DNA of 64,000 nucleotides from Globisporangium splendens. Taxonomy: Eukaryota > Oomycota > Peronosporomycetes > Pythiales > Pythiaceae. Position numbers and translations under genes: made by a program. Positions within the stretch are counted from its first letter, which is position 1. Each line of letters opens with the position of its first letter. The notes beneath the pieces are model-generated. The model was not told the origin of the DNA, made no database searches, and saw only the letters and a list, made by a program, of their open reading frames with translations. Shown in pieces: positions 10,970 through 20,233 of this stretch. Where the stretch lies: positions 124,001 to 188,000 of the forward strand of contig VFIW01000042.1 of assembly GCA_006386115.1 (NCBI GenBank). The letters run 5' to 3'.

Positions 10970-13900
10970 ATGAAGAGGTAAGTGCCGCAAGAAAATGAAG
11001 TTCGAACCCGTTCTGTATAGACTTTCAGCTACACTGGACGCTTGCTTGCCAGGTGATCTTTTTTCTGGCAGCTTCTCACATCCAAATTTACATTTCAGCA
11101 AATCAGAATGGCAAAAGACACAGCGGGCATCAACCGAGATGGACGCGCAGATCCGCGAACTCGGAGTCATGGACATTGAGCCACCGATCGCGACTCCTGC
11201 AGCTCCTGTCGCTGTCTTCTCTCGCCTTGCTGCCGGATCACAGCCAGTCCGTCCTTCTAGTGCCCTGTCGTTTGGGTCAAGCTGTGGAAGTGCTCCGAAA
11301 CGGCCCTCGACTGCCCGTGCGTCTCTTGCTTCTTCTCATCGGAGACTTTCGCAGCCAACTTCTGAGTGGTCCTTTTTGGCCAAAACGCCACAAGAAAGCA
11401 ATGCTCCTACGACGAAGAAAAGCTCACTTCCTCTCAGACCAGCCACAGCTCGAGAAAAACCACTCGATATCAATGTCATTTTGCCCAAACGCCCCGTCAC
11501 TGCTCGAGCAAAATTTCGCACTCATGCTCTCCCAGATCCCCGCATGAGTCAGCCGACTGGTCAGATTGAACCTGTTGAGTCGGTTGATGCACGCGCGACA
11601 CGCGAAGCTGCTTACCACGAAGTGGAGCAGCAGGAGTGTGTGGATCCTTTGCATGGAAAAAGTGTGGAGCCGAGAAATGTGGATGACAGCAAGAAGTATC
11701 GAATCTATCTCGAACGCAGTGAACTTACAAGAGTCGCTTCGAGTCAAAGCGTTTCAAGCTCGAGCGCGAGGAAACTATGCTCTCGCTATCTTGCAGTACT
11801 CAAAGTTGTTGGAGATCGCGCCGCGCGATCCCATATCGTTATTCCAATTGGCTGTGGCGTATGAGAAAACAGGAGAGTTGCATCATGCTCTCGCAGCGTA
11901 TGAAAAAGTGATCTCCCTCGACGATGGCAATTACTTTGCTTACTACAATATCGGAAACATCTTGTTGCGAAAGAACAAAGTGAGCGAAGCAATTCAGAGT
12001 TAGACGCGTGCAATTGAGAAATGCGACCCCAGAAACAAGCACCACCTCGTATTTTACCGTCAGCGTGGGGCAGCTTACCGAAAACGTGGCGATTTTGAGC
12101 ACGCATCCCGTGATTATGTGTTTTATCACTCGAGAAATGGCCATCAAGTGAAACAAAATGACCGTCCGTGGGACTGTCAACCAGCTACCGACGCTGGCAG
12201 CGATGAGGGTGAATTCAAGAGTCTTCGCGGCGATCGCGATTTATCTGGTACAGGACACTATCCACTGGCTGGCCGAGTCGTGTACAACTCGGATTCTCTG
12301 TATGCAGTGCCCGAGTCGTCTTACTCGGACAAAAGCGAAATCCCTCATCAAGCATGGTCTCATCGTCGAGTATTTGAAATCACTCGATCGCGAGGCTGCT
12401 CGCGGACTCGTGAAGACTTACTGTTTGTCATGGATACGCTTCGAAAGCTATCCCCGTTCTGTGCTTCACTGCGAGAAGAGGCAGCGATGTTGCTCTGTGC
12501 AAGGCTTACTGCGACCGAGAATATTCGTGTTGGAACTCCACTGTTTTCGAAAAGGCACACGGCACACATGTGTTTTTCATCTGCAGAGGACGTGTAGCTG
12601 CTCACAAAACGGTCGTCCAGCACACTGTTCAGGTTGACTCGTCCGAGCGAGACGAGATGCGCGCAGACCACGAAGAAACTGAGTTTGCTCATTCCTGGGA
12701 ATCTTTGAGATCAGAGATGGTGCAAAACAAAAGTGAGGAAGAAGCTTTTCCAGAAACCATTTCTCGGAAGCTTGTACCAATCACGTCAAAACGGAAGAAA
12801 CAGCAAATGCAACTATGCCAAGTAGGCGCCGGAAACGTTATTGGGTTTCAGGGACGACACACAAACAATCCACGGTGAGTTCGTGCGTTTATTTTGCATA
12901 GTCACCTACGTACTGACATTTCGATCGGCAACAGAACGTATTCTGCAATCGTTACGGACGAGTGTGATGCACTGGCATTGCCGTGGGACGATTTACGCGA
13001 GGTTGATCAAGCCCAACAAGCAGCTCAGGTAAGTCCTACGGAGGGATTATTGTTTGCAGGAGATACCTGAGATTAATCGCGCTGGTTCAATCCTTACAGC
13101 AAGAAACGGTGGCGCGATTTCTGTGGACAGTTCCTGTGCTGCACGGAATTCCTCAGTCAGAGTTGCGCACGCTAGCGCTGCATGTGAGATGACTCAACCT
13201 CCTACCACGGCAACCATGAATAACTGTCTGACGAACCAACCTTATGTATGTGTGATTTATAGGCGAAGCGAACAAAGATCGTCGGATCCAAAGTGGTTTG
13301 CTCCGAGGGACAGTATGTCGATGGCATGTTCGTCGTTCGTGAAGGCGACGTTTGTCAAGTATCGCCGTCAGGTTTACAACTTCCTCCTGATCTTTCGATT
13401 GCGTTTAATTTATGCGGATCCTTTGTCGTCCAACCCCATGAGCAAGAGTAAAAAGGGCTCGAGTTTTTCACTCAACTCGAATATGCAGGAGATCCACTTG
13501 CATTCGTCCAGCTAAACAATGTGGTGCACGGGTTTCTTCCTCACGACTTTCTTGAGAGAAAAGTGCAACACCTGAACAAAATGATCAAGTCCGGCGATGA
13601 GACCAAATCGGCATCAACAGAGCTCCCGCAAGCACGAAAGAAATCTCTGGTAGCAGGAAGCTCCCAGCGGATTACGGTGTTAGCCATTCAACGTGGAGGG
13701 TTCTTCTTCGCGTCATCTTCATGGATACTTCTCCGAAAGTCCCGCGCAAACGCAAATGTGCTCGGCGTTGCTTGTGCGAAGAGCGTTTTGATCTCGCGTT
13801 CGTCGGCCGACTTGCTATTCTTCACCTCAGTTGACTTGATGCCATCGCTTTCTTCGAGGAGCCGAGAGCTGCTACAGCGGAATGCACAAGTGTGTACGAA

Positions 13901-14117
13901 AGACCCCACGGCGCAAGATCGTCGAAACAGCTTATTGCTGAAGCCAAATGAGATGCTCAGCGTATCAAAACCGCCAATTCGCGGTCATGATATGCTCGAA
14001 GAGTTCGTGAAAGCCAAAAAATGGAACAAATTCAAAGGTCAACTCATTCAGACGATTTTGCAAGACAAGAAAGCCAACAAACCACGCAACATTTTTCGCT
14101 CGAGTTGCAAGACTTGA
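10970..14117 (+). pseudogene. TPR and cyclic-nucleotide-binding protein gene, broken
   Basis: The readable order is as follows. First comes a low-complexity N-terminal region (about 11139-11700) rich in RPSTAR-like repeats. Then come TPR repeats (about 11735-12110, with ALAILQYSKLLEIAPRDP and AYYNIGNILLRKNK). A first cNMP-binding fold spans about 12440-13020, ending with QVGAGNVIGF. A second cNMP-like fold lies around 13100-13560, with VGSKVVCSEGQYVDGMFVVREG, and a basic tail ends at 14117. A plausible start is an 8-nt exon at 10970-10977 spliced to 11099. Introns fit at about 12870-12934, 13033-13070 and 13170-13261. Damage includes a frame change near 11735, an in-frame TAG at 12001, a frame change near 12150, others around 12430-12580, and TAA at 13449. 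The intact family would be a cytosolic cAMP/cGMP-responsive scaffold. Uncharacterised introns could explain some frame jumps, but not the two stops inside conserved blocks. Confidence 0.68.
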
Positions 14118-14169
14118 GATCATAGACTTGACGATGCCGATTTCACCAGATCAGATGCAGGCAAGAACC

Positions 14170-15584
14170 ACGTGCGCTTGTCCAAACTCTGTGTCGTTGA
14201 AATTGCTGCTTCAAGACCGACCGCCAACTTTATGCCTTGTTGTTGCCCGCTGACTCTCACTTTCGTTATCAAAATCGCGCTACAGGAGGAAAAGTCTAGA
14301 AGATGCCTCAAGCAAATGTTGCCATCGGGTGGCAGCGACGAATCGACCTTGTTGAGCAGCTTCGGTCAGGCGCTGAAACGAACCATCACAGAACCTAGAA
14401 ATGCGTAGTCGCTCCCAATCATTGACAAGTTTGGAAGCAGCTGCGTATCGTCTGGAAACTCGACATGATCACATTCTCCAAACACTGATGTATTGAAAAA
14501 CGCTGGAAACACATGCTTCGGGCTCGTGGCGTTTGCAAACGTCTCCTGAAAGCGTTTCAGACACATCCACTCGAACGCCGCTGGGGAATTGATCGAGGCT
14601 TGTGTGCTTACCACGCTGGCGACGTGCTCTTGGAATAGCAGCACAAATTGCTGGATGCGGAACATCGTTACCGGTGGCGCATAGACTGTGTCCTTCTCCA
14701 CCGTTCCTTCCCAATCGACCGAGCAGACGTACGTGACCATTGCCAGCGTGACATCACCGCATTCACGGGAAGCTGCCGGAACTTTTTGGTCAGCTTTGTA
14801 CTCAAACCTCTGACCTTTGCTCGAAGCATGTCGAATGCATGGTGGTGGTAATTTTCAAGCTCATGTGAAACTGCCCCTCCAACTCGGTACTTGAGCAACT
14901 TGCCTGCATGTCAAAGGCTCCTCGCATGATCGGCACTGCACCAGTGCTCGTATCAACGACTGTGGATATGTCTCGTTGAAGAGATGCTGTGCCACAGCCT
15001 CGACGTGTGCATCACCGAGATCATAGGCGTCTTTGATAGTCCTGTCGTCGCGCTCCCCCATACGTGTCGTCGATATGATGGTCCGTATCGCATCTGGCCG
15101 GAGAAGTGTCAAACTCAGTCGGCAAAGGGTGAAGCAGCACTGAGGGAGGTCGGCCATAACGTTCGACCCCACGTAGCTCAGAAAGGTGGCGTGACCAAGC
15201 AGTAGAAAGAACACCTTCGGTATCGTCAACCACCTTCCAACAATTTCGCCGCAAAACTCCATAAACTTGTCGATCTTGACCTCACATTTTACCTCGTCGC
15301 CTTCAAATGTAGCCCCGATATCATCCAAGACTATGAAGAGCGGACCAACTTGGTCGGTCAAGTCCTTCACAAATTCATTGACGGTGCTCGGAGGTGACGA
15401 CAGGATGGAAGGTGGCCGCTTAAACTGGTCACAAAGTGCTGCTACCAGCTTCCTTATCACGACACCATCCAGCGCGTTTGTCAGCAATTCTCCTTTACTA
15501 AATTCGAGATGAATCGTACAGCATTTACGAAGCGTCCTCTGAAATGGCGATCGTCCCTGCACATATGGCCAAGTCTCACGGCAT
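14170..15584. repeat. Inverted repeat, right arm (with 4334-5748)
   Basis: Reverse complement of 4334-5748 at very high identity, especially 14170-15470. Both arms carry the same two reading-frame changes, so the sequence was already broken when copied or was later homogenised. Confidence 0.9.
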
Positions 15585-15978
15585 TTTCTAATGTAATGAG
15601 CTCCAATGTACGATTTCCCCAAACCAGGAACATTGTCAGCGATGGGAATCGTCCACTCCAGCCCAGACAATTTACGGCTCTGTTGTATTTCTCATGGTGA
15701 CTTTCTTGAAGCTACTTCGTCGCAAGTTCACGGCCGATAAAATGCAGCGCACCGTTCGCGAGGCAATCTACCGGATGAGCTTCCTCCTTCCGCTCCCACG
15801 CAGGTGCGTCAGCAACCTTGAACTTTTTCACATTATCTCCATTCTTAGAAGGCAAATGAGATCTTCGCTTCAAGTGGAGTTCTTGGACTTCCGGCATCTC
15901 GACCAGGATGTGGATATCAAGTGGTGTCAATGACAGCGACAAGTTTGCTTCCAGAATGAATGCCTTAATCGTCATCGA

Positions 15979-16001
15979 CTCATCCACGAGCAGTTCGTAA
16001 T
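15979..16001. repeat. Target-site duplication of LINE 2, left copy
   Basis: A 23-bp stretch matching 18153-18175 with two differences. It lies inside the CRN reading frame (encoding HELLVDE-like residues on the minus strand), which proves the gene was continuous before insertion. Confidence 0.85.
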
Positions 16002-18152
16002 ATCCACAGACTCGGGTGGGAGTATCTCGGTGAAGACCTGGTGGCTGCAGAGGAACTCAATCCCGCGTGGAAAGACGATCTGAAGCGGCAAATGGAATCT
16101 TTGCTACCGAACGTGGACCTCGAGTGGAGATCAGACGGACGTGTAGGTGTGTACTTTGGGAGAAAACCTGAGCAGACGATACATCAGCTATCGGAAGAGA
16201 CTCGAGCGTTCTGGCCATCCTTCCAGTGGAACGACAACCCCTGGATAATCGACAGTCAAGGCGGGCAGTACACGGTCAAAACGGTTTCTTTCCTGAAGGA
16301 ATGCAATTTGGCCAGCTTCAACGTGAGAAGGGAAGAAGAGCGAGTGTTCTCTGTGCGGCTACCAACCATGACGGCGACTCTCACGTCCAAACGAAGGGCC
16401 GTCCTGCGAAAACTCGTAACCAGCATCATTCTATGCTCACCGGAGATGGAAATCGATGCAGGCAACCAGCTAAACAGTCACCAGGAGCCGTGGAGCAGGA
16501 AACACACAAAGCGAGAGTACAAGTGGATCAGCAACGGCATGGGAACTATCATCGCGGTGCCAGTATCGGAGAGGAGCCACACGGACTACATTCAGATGCA
16601 ACGACAAGCAAACGGAGTTCTCTGGACAGTGACCGACTGGACCGGGGATGCTACTTGCCAACAAGACGTTGCAATGATCGAAGAAGAAATAAAAACTGTA
16701 GGGTGGACATTCAAACCGCACCCGTTCACGACGCACTGTCCATGGCTGGTGCACGAACGTACTCCCCCAAACAGCATCCAGAAGACAATTGACCGAGCAC
16801 GAACACGGAGGTTGCACAGCAAGCTGTATCAAGGTCTCGGAGGACTCGTAGACAAGCTCAACGAAGTCGCGAAAACTGATCAGTGGTACAGTCATGTGCG
16901 GTATCGGCTACCAGCAGATCTATGGAAGCAACGAGGATGTCTTACACCGTATCAGATGTGGACAACATACCGGATTTCTACGATGCAGCTCAACCTGTTC
17001 CATCCGGGAAGGATCGAGTCTTCGGCGTGTCCAAGCAATGCCGGATGTGGGGAAACAAAAGAACTATCTCACACATAGTCTGGAGTTGCAAGCGAGCACA
17101 AGCTGCGTGGATGGCCTTCCTCGGACGATGGATGAGTCGAACATTGACGGAGCAAGCACTCAATCTCTTCCTGCCTCACATTGCTAGTCGCACAGCCCCG
17201 CCAGGTCAACGATCTTTGCTCCGGGAATTGGAAAAGAGCTTCGGGGTCATTACTCCGGAACACTCGACAGCACTACAGAAACTCTGGTTTATCGTCACAC
17301 CAAGCATCCCAGTATTGCTGTGGAGAACGAGAGTGGAAATAGTGCATGAACGGCAACACGTTGCTATCGAAGAAAGCACCAAGCGTGTGTGGACTGCGTG
17401 TGTGATGCAAGTGCGAGCTGTGGCTCATCGGATGAGAACGCTCAAAGGAGAAAAGATCAATGCAACGTGCCTGAGCCAACTGCTCAGCGTACTGGAGAGA
17501 CAAGACTTGTCGCGGCAACTTGAAGCGTGGGCGACAGCGCGTTTGTATTTCGATGGAGGGGCACGCGGCAACCCAGGTCCAGGAGGCAGCGGATGGGGAC
17601 TCATCTTCCTGAATGAACGCAGCAATCGATGGGAACTCAAAGCATACGGCTATGCGTACATGGGACCAGAAGTCACGAACAACAGGTGCGAATACAGCGC
17701 GCTGAAAGATGGCCTGGCATACAGTGCACACTACCTACGGCACTATGAAGTCAAGTTGAAAGTCTTCGGAGATAGTCAAATGATTATCGCAGCCCAGAAC
17801 GGGTTCTCCTCAATACGCCAGACCGAGTTGCAGCCACTAGCAGTTCGGGTAAACCAAATCATCGCCAACTTTGCGTGGATCTCCTGGAATCACACAAAAC
17901 GAGAACAAAACAAAATGGCCGATCTTCTCGCCAACACGGCAATGAACTCCAAGAGTGCGAAGATACTCACCGACGAATCGCGGGGGAACGATCAAATTCT
18001 TATGTCCCAAGTCGCAGTTCTACTCGACAATGATATCGGTGCCACACCGTCAAAACTCAGAAACACCTCACTGTAAGCAGTGTTAATGAGACTCAGGAAT
18101 TCTTCAACTATATGCAGATCATAAGTTAAATAGAATTACCTTCTCTCTCTCT
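16002..18152 (+). mobile_element. Non-LTR retrotransposon (LINE 2), 5'-truncated, with RNase H
   Basis: The element inserted into CRN copy 2 on the opposite strand to the host gene. It encodes the post-reverse-transcriptase part of a LINE ORF2: a connector region (open from 16041 to 17078), a zf-RVT-like motif (C..AGCGETKELSH, then WSCKRAQ), and an RNase H domain with FDGGARGNPGPGG, NRCEYSAL, GDSQMII and KMADLLAN. A single frameshift lies between about 17040 and 17075, within the zinc motif. The ORF ends at a TAA near 18074. The 3' end is a CT-rich microsatellite (18141-18154) instead of an A tail, as in LINE 3. The 23-bp target duplication has two mismatches, so this insertion appears older than LINE 1. 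Confidence 0.9.
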
Positions 18153-18175
18153 CTCATCTACGAGCAGTTCGTGAT
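18153..18175. repeat. Target-site duplication of LINE 2, right copy
   Basis: Matches 15979-16001 at 21 of 23 positions; the first bases are ambiguous with the CT tail of the element. Confidence 0.85.
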
Positions 18176-18414
18176 CCAGCAAACCGAGAACTTCTTCGGT
18201 CATCACCCTCTGTCTCATAACCTTCGCATCCGGATCATGGAAATAAAGCCACCTGCCGTCGCCATGTCTCGCGAGGTACAAATGGAGCTAGGTAGCCACC
18301 AGCGTGTGATCTCTGGCTGCGTCTTCTTGATCTGCACCTGCAAGTCGTCGACTCGCGCACTCAGATCCACCTCCACGACGAACTTGCAGCCATCGCCCAC
18401 CACAACTCCACCAT

Positions 18415-18783
18415 CAGTTCACTCGATCATGTTAAATTGGCGACTGAGGGAACGAGGGGAACGAGATTGTTCCTACGACTCGTAGGCTACGAGTCCATTT
18501 CTCTCCAAGCATGTTCGTTTTCTCAAGAGAAGCGGAGTCAGCAGTGAGATGAACTTTTGAGTGCGGCCGAAAATCGAAAACTGGAATCGTGATTTCGATA
18601 ACACACTCGAAAACTTAGATTATGAATTTGTCTTATGTGTGCCACCCTATCTAGAATGTTTCGTGTGTGTGGCCCACTCGATTTACTCTGCTTTGTGAAC
18701 CGTTCTATCAATATTCACAGGGAGCGTTTAATATGAGAGAGTGTATGACGGTTGCTTTCATTCAGGAGCTCCACACAGGTATC
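18415..18783. other. Spacer between CRN copy 2 and the 18.8-kb gene
   Basis: Non-coding DNA containing the presumed promoter of the plus-strand gene at 18784. A TTCATTCAG near 18757 could be the end of a 5'-UTR intron. Nothing else recognised. Confidence 0.4.
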
Positions 18784-19314
18784 ATGATGGTGCAGAAAGT
18801 GACGGCGCGCGTGCAGCGATGGCACCTCCTGGCGCGCTACTACGTGAATAAATGGCACTACGACGGCTCCAAGTGGGCCGAGCGCGTCTGGTACGGCGAG
18901 CGCAAGAACAGCGCGGCGTCTGTAGCGTCCGTGCCGTTCATGATCACGCGCAACATGCGCGCGCAGCTGGAGCAGGCGGGTTTCCCGGTCCAAGAGATCT
19001 CGTCGCTCGTGCCAACGGTGGCGCACCAATTGCTGGCGGAGAAGGTCACGTACGCGCAATACGTCGCGCAGAAGCAGAAGGAGATCGCGGAGCTCGCGGC
19101 ACAGGCGGCTGAGAAACTTGCGCAGGAAGAAGCTCAAGCACAAGCGCAGACGACCACAACAGGCGCTTCCGACGGCGGGCTGCTTATCGTGTCTCAACAA
19201 TCGGAAGGAGAAGAACTTGAGGAGGAACCTCGACTGGCATCCACACCCGCGCAAAGTGAGCAGAGTGCGTCTGCGCCATTGGCAATTGCACCACAGAAAG
19301 AAACCGAGAAATAA
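18784..19314 (+). CDS. Conserved hypothetical protein with a C-terminal Ala/Gln-rich coiled coil
   Basis: A 176-residue frame using the ATGATG at 18784. The frame is open upstream to 18667, so a longer start is possible, but the sequence before 18784 is less protein-like and AT-rich. The N-terminal part is basic and aromatic (RWHLLARYYVNKWHYDGSKW) and could be a targeting or nucleic-acid-contacting segment. A compact helical block follows (NMRAQLEQAGFPVQEISSL and a TVAHQLL helix) resembling small UBA-like three-helix folds. The C-terminal 70 residues are a Gln/Ala/Glu coiled coil and acidic tail. GC-rich third positions and the lack of stops support a real gene. I do not recognise the family, so no function is assigned. 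Confidence 0.75.
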   Translation: MMVQKVTARVQRWHLLARYYVNKWHYDGSKWAERVWYGERKNSAASVASVPFMITRNMRAQLEQAGFPVQEISSLVPTVAHQLLAEKVTYAQYVAQKQKEIAELAAQAAEKLAQEEAQAQAQTTTTGASDGGLLIVSQQSEGEELEEEPRLASTPAQSEQSASAPLAIAPQKETEK

Positions 19315-19482
19315 AGCAACAAACGCATATCCCTCATTCAACACAGCGGTCCAGTTATTTTTTGCTGCTGCGGTCGTCAGTGAGTTGTTCTACTCTGCCT
19401 TGCATCAGTTGCTCTGTCTTCAGTCATTTTTTAGGTTGACCGGAAGGAGTCTAGTGTACTCTCACTTTACATCTTCCGCTCC

Positions 19483-19914
19483 CTAGGCGGCGGTCGGAAA
19501 AAGTCTTGCTTGGAGCGTTCTCACCCACTTGCGCCGTCCAGCCGTTTTCGCTTTCTTGAGCACGTCTTCCCAGGAGCTCAGCATCACAGCTACGATGAGC
19601 TGGAAGAGCTGCATCCAGAAGAGGAACGTCACGCCGTACACCAGTTTTGATGTCGTCCGGTCGGATAAATACACCCACGCCGCTGTCGCTGCGAGGTACA
19701 CGAGCGTCATCGACCAGTACACGCGGTAGAACAGTATCCGCAGCTCACTCTGGCTCTTGCTCTTCTGCAACTTGTGGCGCTGCACAGCGGAAAGCACGCC
19801 GTGCTCCAGGAACTGCGCGATCATCACGGTACCGAGGACGCCGCCGACCACACACACAACGTTCGCGACGAGCGCAATGGCCACAAACGCGCTCCACAGC
19901 ACCGTCGACAGCAT
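19483..19914 (-). CDS. Small multi-pass membrane protein
   Basis: A 143-residue single-exon frame starting at the ATG at 19914; an in-frame stop lies shortly upstream. Hydrophobic segments are at residues about 5-35 (VLWSAFVAIALVANVVCVVG), about 62-85 (YWSMTLVYLAATAAWVYL) and about 92-115 (VYGVTFLFWMQLFQLIVAV), giving three and perhaps four membrane spans. Basic, Lys/Gln-rich loops and a basic C-terminal tail (AGRRKWVRTLQARLF) lie between and after them. It converges on the 18784 gene (168 bp between stops) and faces away from the PPR gene at 20234, with about 320 bp for a shared promoter. No family recognised. Confidence 0.75.
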   Translation of the reverse strand: MLSTVLWSAFVAIALVANVVCVVGGVLGTVMIAQFLEHGVLSAVQRHKLQKSKSQSELRILFYRVYWSMTLVYLAATAAWVYLSDRTTSKLVYGVTFLFWMQLFQLIVAVMLSSWEDVLKKAKTAGRRKWVRTLQARLFPTAA

Positions 19915-20233
19915 GATGCAGATGGCGAGTGCGCTTGCACAACGTCACTGGGGGCTTCTGCTGTTGGTTTGTTAGCCGCAATCGATGCTGCGCGGCGCCG
20001 CTGACGAGCAGGATCCACGGAGCTGCACAGGCGCTTTCTTGGACAATTGGCCGAATGCTGCCATTATAGGGTTTCTCAACGGTTTCGAGTTGCTGTACCA
20101 GTGGCAGCGGTACACTCTTCCCTCAATCCAGAACTCGTCGCATTCAAGCAACATTGCTCATCCACGCGTTCGTGCAACCTTCGACACCAGCTGAGTGTTG
20201 CCATTAGTGTCAAACTGGGTCTTGTGGCTGAAA

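Larger units (their letters stand above)
14170..18414 (-). pseudogene. Crinkler (CRN)-like effector gene, broken copy 2, split by LINE 2
   Basis: Read on the minus strand, the gene begins near 18414 with an MVEL start and a VVEVDLSARVDDL segment typical of the CRN N-terminal ubiquitin-like region. This is followed (in another frame) by an LHLYLAR motif and WLYFHDPDA, the position of the LxLFLAK motif. It is interrupted at 18152 by LINE 2 and resumes at 16001 with DIHILVEMP, a common CRN junction motif. Next come a P-loop region with PGLGKSY, Walker B LFIVLDDIG and the downstream blocks shared with copy 1. Disruptions include a small deletion just after the start, frame shifts around the LYLAR motif, the 2.15-kb insertion, a TAG at about 15711-15713, a 1-nt shift near 15675, and the two frame changes shared with copy 1. 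Homology stops at 14170. CRNs are modular effectors, and this copy is clearly non-functional as a whole. Confidence 0.8.

Noticed and set aside
12158..12637. Second-frame open stretch within the TPR/cNMP pseudogene as a separate gene
   Set aside because: Its readable part (HGLIVEYLKSLDREAARGL) continues the same cNMP protein in another frame, so it belongs to the broken gene.
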